This document shows positions 55,648 through 64,000 of a stretch of 64,000 nt of DNA, piece by piece. The translations under genes were made by a program, and so were the position numbers. Under the pieces are notes generated by a model. That model worked only from the letters and a program-made list of their open reading frames with translations, was not told the DNA's origin and did no database searches. Source of the stretch: Lachnoclostridium phytofermentans (GTDB lineage Bacteria; Bacillota; Clostridia; Lachnospirales; Lachnospiraceae); NCBI RefSeq assembly GCF_000733755.1, contig NZ_JPOF01000002.1, positions 434,001 to 498,000 of the forward strand, read 5' to 3'. Positions within the stretch are counted from its first letter, which is position 1. The number at the start of each line of letters is the position of its first letter.

Positions 55648-55728
55648 GTCAACCTTTAATTAAGCTTCAATAAGAAACAAAGGAGTATGACTCTTGGAAT
55701 CATGCTCCTTTGTTTGATTTAAGGTTGA
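55648..55728. terminator. Nested hairpin after the lipoprotein gene
   Basis: The inner stem (AAACAAAGGAG-ATGA at 55675-55690 against TCAT-CTCCTTTGTTT at 55700-55715) is flanked by outer arms TCAACCTT-AA and TT-AAGGTTGA. The inner stem ends in TTTGATTT on the plus strand. It probably acts as terminator for the lipoprotein gene, 200 bases upstream. The 430-base gap 55453-55882 holds this, the tandem repeat, and nothing else that I can identify. Confidence 0.55.
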
Positions 55729-55796
55729 ATATGATATGTTATTTTAAAACGCTTTTTTTGTGATTTGCTCATAAACATCTAGCACTTGATAGTAGA

Positions 55797-55863
55797 TTTT
55801 AGTCATTCTATAATTTTAGTCATCCTATAATTTAACCATCCTATAATTTTAGTCATCCTAAAA
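55797..55863. repeat. 17-base tandem repeat, four copies, after ftsK
   Basis: Units TTTTAGTCATCCTATAA at 55797-55813, 55814-55830, 55831-55846 (16 bases) and 55847-55863, with one to three differences each. They begin about 20 bases from the ftsK stop. Confidence 0.8.
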
Positions 55864-55882
55864 TCTCAGTATTAACTTACTT

Positions 55883-58723
55883 TTACACATACTCATCCAC
55901 GTATTGTTCGAATTCTTCCATCGACATCAAGATCTTTCTTGGTTTCGTCCCCTCTTCTGGACCAACTACGCCAGCATCGGATAACTGCTCCATAATTCTT
56001 GCTGCACGATTGAATCCAATCTTGTATACACGTTGAAGCATACCAATGGAGGCTTTATCTTTTTCAATAATAAACTTACCAGCTTCTACAAAATACTCAT
56101 CCCTATCATTACCACCACTTGCGCTGCCCGTAGCAGATGAAACCTGAGCATTCTTAATTTTATCATTGACTTCCTCATTATAGGTGATTTGGTGATTCTG
56201 ACCCTTTAGGAATTCAACAACTGCACTTACTTCCTTATCTGATACAAATGCACCTTGCACACGCACTGGTTTTGGATAACCGGATGGGAAGAATAGCATG
56301 TCACCTTTACCAAGAAGTTTTTCTGCTCCAGATCCATCCAATATTGTTCTAGAGTCGATTGCAGAGGAAACTGAGAAGGCGATTCTTGAAGGTACATTTG
56401 CCTTGATTAAGCCGGTAATAACGTTAACCGATGGTCGTTGCGTCGCAATGATTAGATGAAGTCCTGCTGCTCTTGCCATCTGAGCCAAACGACAGATTGC
56501 ATCCTCTACTTCTCCAGGAGCAACCATCATTAGGTCTGCAAGCTCGTCTACAATAATAACTATCTGTGGTAACTTCGTAAATGCTGGATCATTAAGATGT
56601 GCAATCTCTGCAACCTTTTCATTATATCCCTTTAAATCCCTAACACCATATTCCGCAAACTTCTTGTATCTGTCTGTCATCTCCATAACAGCCCAATTAA
56701 GTGCTGCGGAGGCTTTCTTAGGATCTGTTACAACAGGGATTAATAAGTGCGGAATACCGTTATATACACTAAGCTCTACGACCTTTGGATCAACCATAAT
56801 TAATCTTACATCCGCTGGATTCGCTTTATATAAGATACTCATAATGAGTGTATTAATACAAACCGATTTACCAGAACCTGTCGCACCTGCAATCAAAAGA
56901 TGAGGCATCTTTGCAATATCTGTAACAACAGCCTGACCACCGATATCCTTACCAACAGCGAACGCAATGTCCGAAGGGTGGCTGTTAAATTCTTTTGTTT
57001 CAAGAAGCTCTCGTAACATAACCGCGGAATTCTCTTTGTTAGGAACTTCAATACCAACGGCTGCTTTCCCTGGAATTGGAGCTTCAATTCGTACATCTGC
57101 AGCTGCTAAGTTTAGTTTAATATCATCGGCTAAACCAGTAATCTTACTAACCTTAACCCCCTGCTCTGGCTGCAACTCATATCTGGTTACTGCAGGACCA
57201 CAACTTATATTCGTAATGGTTACACGAACACCAAAGCTCTCTAACGTTTTTTGTAACTTCATAGCGGTTTCTTTTAAGTCTTTATCTGTCATTCCCCTCT
57301 GATTTACTTTCGGTTTCCCCAACAAATCAATTGGAGGAAATTCATACTTCTTTTCTTGTTCTACCTTTTGATCAACGGATAATACTTCATCTAAACCACC
57401 CTCAGTCTTTTCTGCCTTAGGCTTTACTTCCTTTTCCGTAGGATTACCCTCAGCCATAGGGGAAGTTGAATCAGTGGATGTTTCGAAACGATTTGATCCA
57501 GATATCGAATCATTCTGATCTTTTGGTTCCTTGTTACCTTCTTCCTTGTGAAATTCTGTTTGTGCGTTACGTGGCTTTATACTTTTCGCTTCATAGGAAA
57601 TGTTATTCTCTATCGGATTAATACCTTCAATATCTTCATTCTGTCCAAACTTTCGATTTAATTCTTCCTCATAGATTGAATTAACTTCCTTTAGCATATC
57701 TTCCGATGGAGAAAAATTTACGTCTGGAATAACTCTATCTTTCTGTTCTGACTTGATTTCGGTCATCTCAAACATAGAAACCGGTTCTTCTTCTCTTTCT
57801 TTCTTCTGATTTTGCTTTTTATCTTTACCTCTCCGTTTTAGTTCTTCTAAAAAGCTAGCAGAACCATTATCTATCTCATCGTCCCCAATATTATCCTCGT
57901 CGTCATCCTCTTCAAAAAAGGATTTTACTTTCTCACTAGCCTGCTTCTGTAGAGTGACAATTCTTGGTTTTCTACGCTCTTCGCCATAAGTTTCATCCTC
58001 CAAATCAAGCTGTTTATATTCTTTTGCATAGCTGTCTCTCATCTCACGATGATTATTTATCTTTTGCTCTCCCTTTTCCCTCATTAAAGTTAATAATGCT
58101 TTTCCTGTAATAAATATAAAGCATAAAAGAAGTATCACAATAAGAATGATGACAGATGCTATCGTACCAAACAGTGGACATAAGATCGAGACTAGTGTTC
58201 CTCCGATCAGACCACCACCGTTAAAATTATTAGCACTTTGAATAAAATAATCAAAGAACTTCGTTCCTTCTTTATATCCTTCAATCATTTGGATTAAAGA
58301 GGTTAATGCAAAAATTAAAACAATACTGCCAACTATTTTTCTTTTCGCAATTGCGCTACCACGATTCGAGATAGCAAAAGCAATAAAGAAGAATAATGCA
58401 AACGGGAAGACATATGTAAAATGACCTAGCATTCCAAAGAAAAAGTACTTAATCTTCTTACCAACTGGGCCACACAAGTCAAAATTACTTAACAAAAGTA
58501 AAAGTGATGTTAACGCTGTGACGATTAAAACAACTTCGTCACGAATCGTTTCATTTTCTTTTTGATATTCTTGTTCCTGTCTACTTCTTTGGTTGTTTGA
58601 GGATCGGCTCCCTGTTTGCTTTCCCTTCATCTGATTCGTTCGATTCGATTTACTCGTCTTTGTTTTTGACGATGCTTTTCTTTGTGGCTGTTTAGAACGA
58701 GTCCCTGTTTGTTTTGAAGCCAT
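55883..58723 (-). CDS. ftsK: DNA translocase FtsK/SpoIIIE
   Basis: A 946-aa DNA pump. Basic N-terminus, about four membrane helices at 70-205, then a long charged linker (about 215-480, rich in Glu, Lys, Asp). The motor core follows, with Walker A GATGSGKS near 612-619, and VDELADLMM and [13 protein letters not shown] winged-helix gamma domain lies at the C-terminus ([25 protein letters not shown]). It moves DNA through the septum at division or sporulation. Longer than typical SpoIIIE (about 790) because of the linker. Confidence 0.96.
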   Translation of the reverse strand: MASKQTGTRSKQPQRKASSKTKTSKSNRTNQMKGKQTGSRSSNNQRSRQEQEYQKENETIRDEVVLIVTALTSLLLLLSNFDLCGPVGKKIKYFFFGMLGHFTYVFPFALFFFIAFAISNRGSAIAKRKIVGSIVLIFALTSLIQMIEGYKEGTKFFDYFIQSANNFNGGGLIGGTLVSILCPLFGTIASVIILIVILLLCFIFITGKALLTLMREKGEQKINNHREMRDSYAKEYKQLDLEDETYGEERRKPRIVTLQKQASEKVKSFFEEDDDEDNIGDDEIDNGSASFLEELKRRGKDKKQNQKKEREEEPVSMFEMTEIKSEQKDRVIPDVNFSPSEDMLKEVNSIYEEELNRKFGQNEDIEGINPIENNISYEAKSIKPRNAQTEFHKEEGNKEPKDQNDSISGSNRFETSTDSTSPMAEGNPTEKEVKPKAEKTEGGLDEVLSVDQKVEQEKKYEFPPIDLLGKPKVNQRGMTDKDLKETAMKLQKTLESFGVRVTITNISCGPAVTRYELQPEQGVKVSKITGLADDIKLNLAAADVRIEAPIPGKAAVGIEVPNKENSAVMLRELLETKEFNSHPSDIAFAVGKDIGGQAVVTDIAKMPHLLIAGATGSGKSVCINTLIMSILYKANPADVRLIMVDPKVVELSVYNGIPHLLIPVVTDPKKASAALNWAVMEMTDRYKKFAEYGVRDLKGYNEKVAEIAHLNDPAFTKLPQIVIIVDELADLMMVAPGEVEDAICRLAQMARAAGLHLIIATQRPSVNVITGLIKANVPSRIAFSVSSAIDSRTILDGSGAEKLLGKGDMLFFPSGYPKPVRVQGAFVSDKEVSAVVEFLKGQNHQITYNEEVNDKIKNAQVSSATGSASGGNDRDEYFVEAGKFIIEKDKASIGMLQRVYKIGFNRAARIMEQLSDAGVVGPEEGTKPRKILMSMEEFEQYVDEYV

Positions 58724-58813
58724 GTTACTCCTCCTTTTTTCTTATTTTTAATCTACATATTATTTTTTTACTATCTGGTTATAGAACATTACTAGATAAA
58801 ATTCTAATTCCAT

Positions 58814-58852
58814 AAAAAACAATAGACCGCACGAAACACGAGCGCCCTATTG
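58814..58852 (-). terminator. Intrinsic terminator after uppP
   Basis: CAATAG-GCGC-CG / CG-GCG-CTATTG stem with two mismatches and a T-run on the minus strand, about 55 bases after uppP. Confidence 0.75.
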
Positions 58853-58905
58853 CTCTTCCTAGGATTGTTCAATACACTCCTAAAAATATTATAACTTTAA
58901 TTACT

Positions 58906-59730
58906 TTATCTTGCAAGTAAGAAATACCCTGCTACGATAGCACCAAGGACAATTCTGTACCAGCCAAATACCTTGAAGTTGTTCTTTTTGATATAACCCA
59001 TTAAAAACTTAATCGCAATAATGGATACGATAAATGCAGTAAACATACCGGTTATTAAAGCAACTATTTCAGCACTAGTGAATGTAAATCCAAATTTCAA
59101 TAATTTAATAAAGCTTGCACCAAACATAACTGGAATTGCTAAGAAAAAGGTGAATTCAGCAGCTACGTAACGGGATGCCCCAAACAACATTGCCCCAATA
59201 ATAGTAGCACCAGATCTTGATGTACCCGGAATCATTGCGAGTAGTTGGAAGATACCAATAAATAATGCCATCTGATATGTAATATCGGATAACTTCGCAA
59301 TCTTAGGTTTTCTTCCTGCATTACGATTTTCAATTACAATGAATAAGATACCATATATAATTAATGTTGCAGCTATCGTCTGAGGGTTAAAGAATAATTC
59401 TTCAATCTTCTCTTCAAATGGTATCCCAATAACAATTCCCGGAATACAAGCCACCACTATTTTAAACCATAGAGAAAAAGTGTCCTTTTTAATATAATTT
59501 TTCTCCTGCTTTGAAAATGGCCATAGTTTCTTAAAAAACAATACTACTACAGCAAGGATAGCACCTAATTGAATTACAACATTAAACATTGACATAAATT
59601 TTTCACTTAAATTTACATTAAGAAATTCATCCACTAATAATAAATGGCCTGTACTACTAATCGGTAGCCATTCCGTGATTCCTTCGACAATGCCAAGAAA
59701 TATGACTTTTAACAATTCAATAAAATCCAT
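58906..59730 (-). CDS. uppP: Undecaprenyl-diphosphatase
   Basis: A 274-aa membrane enzyme (BacA/UppP) with about eight membrane helices. It recycles the lipid carrier for cell wall synthesis and gives bacitracin tolerance. Conserved motifs are [13 protein letters not shown] near the start and [22 protein letters not shown] precedes the ATG. Single gene with its own terminator. Confidence 0.96.
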   Translation of the reverse strand: MDFIELLKVIFLGIVEGITEWLPISSTGHLLLVDEFLNVNLSEKFMSMFNVVIQLGAILAVVVLFFKKLWPFSKQEKNYIKKDTFSLWFKIVVACIPGIVIGIPFEEKIEELFFNPQTIAATLIIYGILFIVIENRNAGRKPKIAKLSDITYQMALFIGIFQLLAMIPGTSRSGATIIGAMLFGASRYVAAEFTFFLAIPVMFGASFIKLLKFGFTFTSAEIVALITGMFTAFIVSIIAIKFLMGYIKKNNFKVFGWYRIVLGAIVAGYFLLAR

Positions 59731-59860
59731 CGTTCTTCTCCAATCTGATTACTTAATCTATGATATTCTAACATATCGGATGATGCAAAACAAGAAAGAT
59801 TATCTATTTTAAGAAAAACCTGTTGTTTAGCTTTTCTATAATCTGACAGGAAAGAAAAGA

Positions 59861-59917
59861 AATCATAAAAAACTGACAATAAGAGTCGTTAATACTTCCT
59901 ATTGTCAGTTATGATTT
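59861..59917 (-). terminator. Terminator after the ClpP-like gene
   Basis: AACTGACAATA and TATTGTCAGTT (11 bases) with outer AATCAT/ATGATT arms. On the minus strand the inner stem is followed by a T-run. It lies about 100 bases past the stop of the protease gene. Confidence 0.75.
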
Positions 59918-60012
59918 TTACTGCTGTTTTACCACACCATTGTTGTTATTGTTACCCTAGTAACTAGCACACCTCAGCAGCACTGCATCTTCTACATTAT
60001 CAGAATCTTACA

Positions 60013-61020
60013 TTATTGTTTTCTTTCCTCTATCATTTGATGAAGTTTATCTACCGCCTGCCGAATACCACCAACTTCATTGATTATACCTTCTGCTACT
60101 GCTTTATCGCCTACAAGAATTGTCCCTAGGTCTTTTGATAACATACCGGTATTTAACATCAGCTCTTCCAGACGCTCTTTTTTAATCCTGGAATGACTGG
60201 AAACAAAACCTACAATTCTATCTTGGATCAACTTAAAGTAATCATAGGTCTGAGGTGCTCCAATTACCATACCTGACATTCTAACCGGATGTACAATCAT
60301 CGTACCGGTCGGAACGATAAAAGAGTACTCGGTTGCAACAGCAAGTGGTACCCCAATTGAATGACTATCGCCTATCACGAGGGAAACGGTTGGCTTACTT
60401 AAAGAAGCTATCATTTCCGCAAGTGCTAATCCGCAGGATACATCTCCACCAACCGTATTAATTAAGATTAATAATCCGTCTGTCTCTGTATCATCTTCAA
60501 TGGTAGCTAATTGGGGTAATAGATGCTCGTATTTGGTGGTTTTTGTATTTTGAGATAAACATTCATGTCCCTCGATTTCCCCTATAATAGAAAGTAAATG
60601 AATCTTATGATTTTTCCCATTATCCTCTAAGGTAGTCTGACCATAGTCTTGAATTTTTTGATCTTTTAATTTTTCATTTTCCTTCTTCGTATTATCTTCG
60701 TCTAATCTTTCTTTCTTAATATTCCCCTTCTCTTGCTTAACATTTGAATTTTTTTGTGTATTCTTTGCATCGTCTACTTTTATCGTCTCTTTATCATTTG
60801 CTTTATCTGTTGCTTTATCTGTTATTTTATCTGTTGCCTTATCTATTATTTTATCTGTCTCTTTCTCTACTACTTTCTCATCCTTTTGTTTCTCTTGCCG
60901 TACCGTATCTATCGAACTCTCTTTTAAAGAATTCATATTAACCGTATCTTTGACAGACTCACTATTCTCTGGTTGAATCTGTTGTTCACTGTCATATAAG
61001 ATAAAATTCACTTCACTCAT
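60013..61020 (-). CDS. ClpP-like serine protease (TepA type) with low-complexity N-terminus
   Basis: A 335-aa protein. The C-terminal 190 residues are a ClpP/crotonase-fold protease: catalytic Ser in GDSHSIG (near 217) and His in IVHPVRM (near 242), as in TepA (translocation-enhancing) proteins. The first 140 residues are highly charged low-complexity sequence with DKAT/DKIT tetrapeptide repeats. No signal peptide is visible. AGAGGTG precedes the ATG. Role inferred: processing of small or exported proteins in the cytoplasm. It is a single gene followed by a terminator. Confidence 0.8.
   Translation of the reverse strand: MSEVNFILYDSEQQIQPENSESVKDTVNMNSLKESSIDTVRQEKQKDEKVVEKETDKIIDKATDKITDKATDKANDKETIKVDDAKNTQKNSNVKQEKGNIKKERLDEDNTKKENEKLKDQKIQDYGQTTLEDNGKNHKIHLLSIIGEIEGHECLSQNTKTTKYEHLLPQLATIEDDTETDGLLILINTVGGDVSCGLALAEMIASLSKPTVSLVIGDSHSIGVPLAVATEYSFIVPTGTMIVHPVRMSGMVIGAPQTYDYFKLIQDRIVGFVSSHSRIKKERLEELMLNTGMLSKDLGTILVGDKAVAEGIINEVGGIRQAVDKLHQMIEERKQ
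60790..60861. repeat. 12-base coding repeat within the protease gene
   Basis: Six 12-base units near TTTATCTGTTGC, read on the minus strand as the tetrapeptide DKAT or DKIT. Slippage would change its length in units of four residues without breaking the frame. Confidence 0.8.
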
Positions 61021-61175
61021 TTAAGTACACCTCTTTCAAAAATGCATTTCTTAAATATTGTTTGGTGATTTGAACCTTTCTATACACCGTAAACAGAATA
61101 AGAAAACTTTCGATTATCAAAACTCTCATAACATTAGTAACATAAATAGCTTCATGAATATAAATTATCCTTAAT

Positions 61176-61240
61176 AAAAATAGCTCTATACCTAGAATGA
61201 ACGAAAATAAAAATTCCGTATCAACACTTGATATAGAGCT
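61176..61240 (-). terminator. Intrinsic terminator after metY
   Basis: AGCTCTATA / TATAGAGCT (9 bases) with an inner TATCAA/TTGATA hairpin, then a T-run on the minus strand. It begins about 40 bases after the metY stop. Confidence 0.7.
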
Positions 61241-61282
61241 TAAAATATATAAAAAATTATAGTGTAAGTATACTAATGCCTA

Positions 61283-62560
61283 TTATTCCACACAATCTAG
61301 AGCTTGCTTGATATCTGAAATAATGTCTTCCACATCTTCAATTCCAATACTCATACGTATCAGATCAGCACTAACACCGGCTGAAATTAACTGTTCATCA
61401 GATAATTGGCGGTGTGTAGTACTTGCAGGATGAAGGACAGAAGTTCTTGCATCCGCAACATGAACAACGATAGCAGCTAATTTAAGCTGATCCATAAACT
61501 TCATTGCCGCTTCTCTTCCACCACGTACACCAAAAGATATGACTCCACTCGTACCATTTGGCATATACTCTTTTGCTAGAGAATAATATTTATTTCCCTC
61601 TAGGGAAGGATAGTTTACCCAAGTTATCTTATCATTCTCAGAAAGCCATTTTGCTACCGCAAAGGCGTTTTCACAATGACGTTTTACTCGAAGATGTAAG
61701 GTTTCTAACCCAAGATTTAATAAAAATGCATTGTTTGGAGAAGGCATTGCACCCATATCTCTCATTAACTGAGTCCTTGCTTTCGTAATAAAAGCAGCTT
61801 TACCCGCAAATTCTGTATAAATCACTCCATGATAGGATTCATCTGGAGTTGTTAAGCCTAAGAACTTTCCATTATTCCAATCAAAGTTACCACCATCAAC
61901 GATAACCCCGCCCAAAGCAGTCGCATGTCCATCCATATATTTCGAAGTAGAATGAAGAACAATATTAGCTCCGAATTCAAATGGGCGACAATTGATTGGC
62001 GTTGCAAACGTGTTGTCAATGAATAGTGGCACCCCATTTTGATGTGCTACCTCTGCCCATCTTTTCAAGTCGATTACAACTAAGGATGGATTCGCCAAAG
62101 TCTCTGCAAAGTATAGTTTTGTATTCTCCTTACAAGCAGCCTGCAACTCTTCTTTCGTAGCGTCTGGATTTACAAAAGTTACATCAATTCCTAATCTCTT
62201 TAAGGTAACAGCAAGAAGATTTGTAGTACCACCATAGATAGCAGCGGATGATACAATGTGATCTCCAGAACTACAGATATTTAGTATTGCTAGTAATGTA
62301 GCAGATTGGCCAGAAGAGGTACACATTGCTCCAACGCCGCCTTCTAACGCTGCGATTTTCTTTTCCACACAATCAACGGTTGGATTTGCAAGTCTAGTAT
62401 AGAAAAACCCATTCTCTTGTAAATCAAAGAGTTTTCCTACAGTATCAGCAGAATCGTATTTAAACGTTGTGCTTTGACAGATTGGAAGAACTCTTGGTTC
62501 GCCATTCTTTGGTGTGTATCCTGCTTGTACACATATCGTTGATAACTTATTATACTCCAT
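61283..62560 (-). CDS. metY: O-acetylhomoserine sulfhydrylase
   Basis: A 425-aa PLP enzyme of the Cys/Met metabolism family that makes homocysteine from O-acetylhomoserine and sulfide. The PLP lysine lies in LHSTSKYMDGHATALGG. TTFKYDSADTV and the C-terminal MSIGIEDVEDIISDIKQAL match MetY. AGGAGGAAT precedes the ATG at 62560. A structured leader sits directly upstream and could regulate it. Confidence 0.94.
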   Translation of the reverse strand: MEYNKLSTICVQAGYTPKNGEPRVLPICQSTTFKYDSADTVGKLFDLQENGFFYTRLANPTVDCVEKKIAALEGGVGAMCTSSGQSATLLAILNICSSGDHIVSSAAIYGGTTNLLAVTLKRLGIDVTFVNPDATKEELQAACKENTKLYFAETLANPSLVVIDLKRWAEVAHQNGVPLFIDNTFATPINCRPFEFGANIVLHSTSKYMDGHATALGGVIVDGGNFDWNNGKFLGLTTPDESYHGVIYTEFAGKAAFITKARTQLMRDMGAMPSPNNAFLLNLGLETLHLRVKRHCENAFAVAKWLSENDKITWVNYPSLEGNKYYSLAKEYMPNGTSGVISFGVRGGREAAMKFMDQLKLAAIVVHVADARTSVLHPASTTHRQLSDEQLISAGVSADLIRMSIGIEDVEDIISDIKQALDCVE

Positions 62561-62565
62561 ATTCT

Positions 62566-62672
62566 ATTCCTCCTATATGTAAGACGGGACCTTAAAATAG
62601 TAATTCCTTCTGTATTAAAAGGAATCGTATTGTAAGGTATCAGCTTATCCTCACAGCTTTTTTACTGTCCCG
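62566..62672 (-). ncRNA. Candidate structured leader (possible riboswitch) of metY
   Basis: On the minus strand the leader can form a three-way junction: P1 CGGGAC/GTCCCG (62667-62672 with 62585-62590), P2 GTGAGG/CCTTAC (62649-62654 with 62632-62637), P3 ATTCCTT/AAGGAAT. The 5' arm of P3 (ATTCCTTTT, 62617-62625) can instead pair over nine bases with the ribosome site AGGAGGAAT (62566-62574). This would give an on/off translational switch. It does not match S-box, SMK or T-box motifs that I know. A new class is possible but the evidence is pairing only. Confidence 0.4.
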
Positions 62673-62738
62673 ATCCTTTCTCTTTCTTTGTATTTTTATT
62701 CCACCATTTTCATAGTAACACTTAAAATTATCATCGGA

Positions 62739-64000
62739 CTAAGTCTTTGTATTAGGTTTTATGAGAAACAATTTCTGATATTCCCTTTTTAACGTAGAGA
62801 AACGGATTCCATTCTCTGAACCGATCACACATAAACTCGCAGAACTATCTCCCCAAACTTTATGCGCAAATCGATTAATATCGTCAGTGGATAATCGATT
62901 TAATTCCTCGATAACCTCATCCAAAGTTTTTACATACCCTCGAACCAAAATACTTTTTGCATTGGAATTCATGCGGGCTTTTGCGCTTTCACTGCCTAAA
63001 ATATATTCGGTCTTTACTTGTGCTTTGTGAGTATCTAGTTCTTCTTTCGTAATTGGTGTTGTTAAAAAATCTTCCATTACAAGTTTTGTTTCACGTAGTA
63101 CACGTGAAGCCTGCTGTGGATTTACTGTGATATCCAAATGAAACAGACCTGTTTTTTCAAAAGAGCTTCCATAAGAATAGATAGAATATACTAAAGATAA
63201 CTCTTCACGAATACGTTGAAATAATCTAGAATTATTACTTCCACCTAACATAGAATTTACAACTGCAAATACAACGGACTCCTCCGAACCAAGAGGTATC
63301 GATGGAAACGCAAGGTTGATATGTAATTGCTCATTATCTTTGTGCCTTTGACAAAAACAAGTATGATAACTTGGTATTTCATCTTGATTCTTTTGATATT
63401 TTTCTTCATAGGGAGCTAGTAAGAGCTCCTGCTTTTTTTTCTTTAGTAGAGTTAGGGAGTTAGATGCTTTCGGATTCGTACCACGTATGCCACCAAAACA
63501 CTTTTCTAACTGCTCCATTAGCTCGTTTTCTGAAAAATTACCTGCTACTGAAATTACTATGTTCTCAGCGATATAGTGTTTTTCCATAAAATCAACGAGC
63601 TGCATTCTAGTAAAAGAGCGAACATTTTTCTTTGTTCCCGAAATGATATAACCAAGAGGATGATCTTTAAAAACATTCTGCTGCAGTATCTCATGTACCA
63701 TATCATCTGCAGAATCCTCATACATATCAATCTCTTCATAGATAATCCTTTTTTCTTTTCTTAAATCCTCTTCTAATAACAAGGAATTGCATAACATATC
63801 TGCAATTAGTTCGACTAAGGTTGGTAAGCTTTCTGTTATCGTTGTACCATAATAACAGGTTTGCTCCTTACTTGTAAAAGCATTCACATCATCGCCGATT
63901 GAAGCAATAATATCTGCTATCTCTTTTGCCGATTTTGATTTTGTACCTTTAAACAGCATATGTTCAATCATATGAGAGATTCCGTTGTTTTCTTTGTTCT
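62739..64000 (-). CDS. M16 family zinc peptidase, 5' end outside window
   Basis: At least 420 aa of a processing-peptidase-like protein. The frame is open to the window edge and reads ENNGISHMIEHMLFKGT, so the start lies beyond 64000. The inverted zinc motif HxxEH (H-M-I-E-H) is at the cut end, with the distal Glu in YEEIDMYEDS. It belongs to the YmxG/PqqL insulinase-like group. The C-terminal M16 domain is present (LNLAFPSIPLG). It is followed by the metY leader. Confidence 0.9.
   Translation of the reverse strand, partial: NKENNGISHMIEHMLFKGTKSKSAKEIADIIASIGDDVNAFTSKEQTCYYGTTITESLPTLVELIADMLCNSLLLEEDLRKEKRIIYEEIDMYEDSADDMVHEILQQNVFKDHPLGYIISGTKKNVRSFTRMQLVDFMEKHYIAENIVISVAGNFSENELMEQLEKCFGGIRGTNPKASNSLTLLKKKKQELLLAPYEEKYQKNQDEIPSYHTCFCQRHKDNEQLHINLAFPSIPLGSEESVVFAVVNSMLGGSNNSRLFQRIREELSLVYSIYSYGSSFEKTGLFHLDITVNPQQASRVLRETKLVMEDFLTTPITKEELDTHKAQVKTEYILGSESAKARMNSNAKSILVRGYVKTLDEVIEELNRLSTDDINRFAHKVWGDSSASLCVIGSENGIRFSTLKREYQKLFLIKPNTKT

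Noticed and set aside
60744-60941. 65-aa plus-strand frame rich in Leu and Tyr
   Set aside because: It is the antisense reading of the DKAT/DKIT repeat in the protease gene.

Overview
This window is low-GC, AT-rich DNA from a Firmicute, most likely a plant-fibre-degrading member of the Lachnospiraceae close to Lachnoclostridium (Clostridium) phytofermentans. That placement is inference from three things: a flagellar operon next to codY, the family content, and a large intracellular pectin-breakdown island. No plasmid, phage, transposon, tRNA, rRNA or CRISPR array was seen. Almost every reading frame is an ordinary chromosomal gene.

Region 1 (1-12.1 kb, minus strand): a flagellar operon read right to left as flgB-flgC-fliE-fliF-fliG-fliH-fliI-fliJ-(MotE-like)-fliK-flgD-(TIGR02530)-flgE-flbD. 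It builds the rod, MS ring, switch, export ATPase complex and hook. fliF is unusual: its natural ATG, with a good ribosome binding site, is followed at once by an in-frame TAG.

Region 2 (12.1-22.8 kb): housekeeping and competence genes comM(yifB)-dprA-topA-codY, then nrdR (minus strand). On the plus strand lie ymxH/ylmC, dinB (with a LexA-type box inside its promoter) and a nucleoid-associated protein gene. The order dprA-topA-codY-flgB matches Bacillus, without trmFO, xerC and hslVU.

Region 3 (23-43.6 kb): the pectin / galacturonate island. It holds an LplA/LplB/LplC-type ABC importer (no ATPase gene here) under a membrane-anchored AraC-type regulator. Cytoplasmic tailoring and hydrolytic enzymes are a rhamnogalacturonan acetylesterase, a GH28 polygalacturonase, a shrunken GH105-like protein, a NodB-type deacetylase and a sugar epimerase. 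The uronate pathway genes are kduI, kdgK, uxaA, uxaB and uxaC, and a LacI-type regulator sits in a divergent control region with four near-identical palindromic operators. Together UxaC, UxaB, UxaA and KdgK take galacturonate to KDPG; KDPG aldolase and KduD are not in the window.

Region 4 (43.7-64 kb): a discoidin-like protein, pyrB-pyrI, fhs with a CodY-like box in its promoter, two tandem TPR-GGDEF diguanylate cyclases, a translationally coupled pair of RimK-like ATP-grasp enzymes, a lipoprotein, ftsK/spoIIIE, uppP, a ClpP-like TepA-type protease, metY behind a structured leader, and an M16 peptidase cut by the window edge.

Most intergenic gaps hold recognisable promoters or intrinsic terminators. 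The best leads for new biology are the fliF codon-2 stop, the possible RNA switch in front of metY, the ATP-grasp pair, the degenerate GH105-like gene and the operator array between uxaB and the LacI gene.
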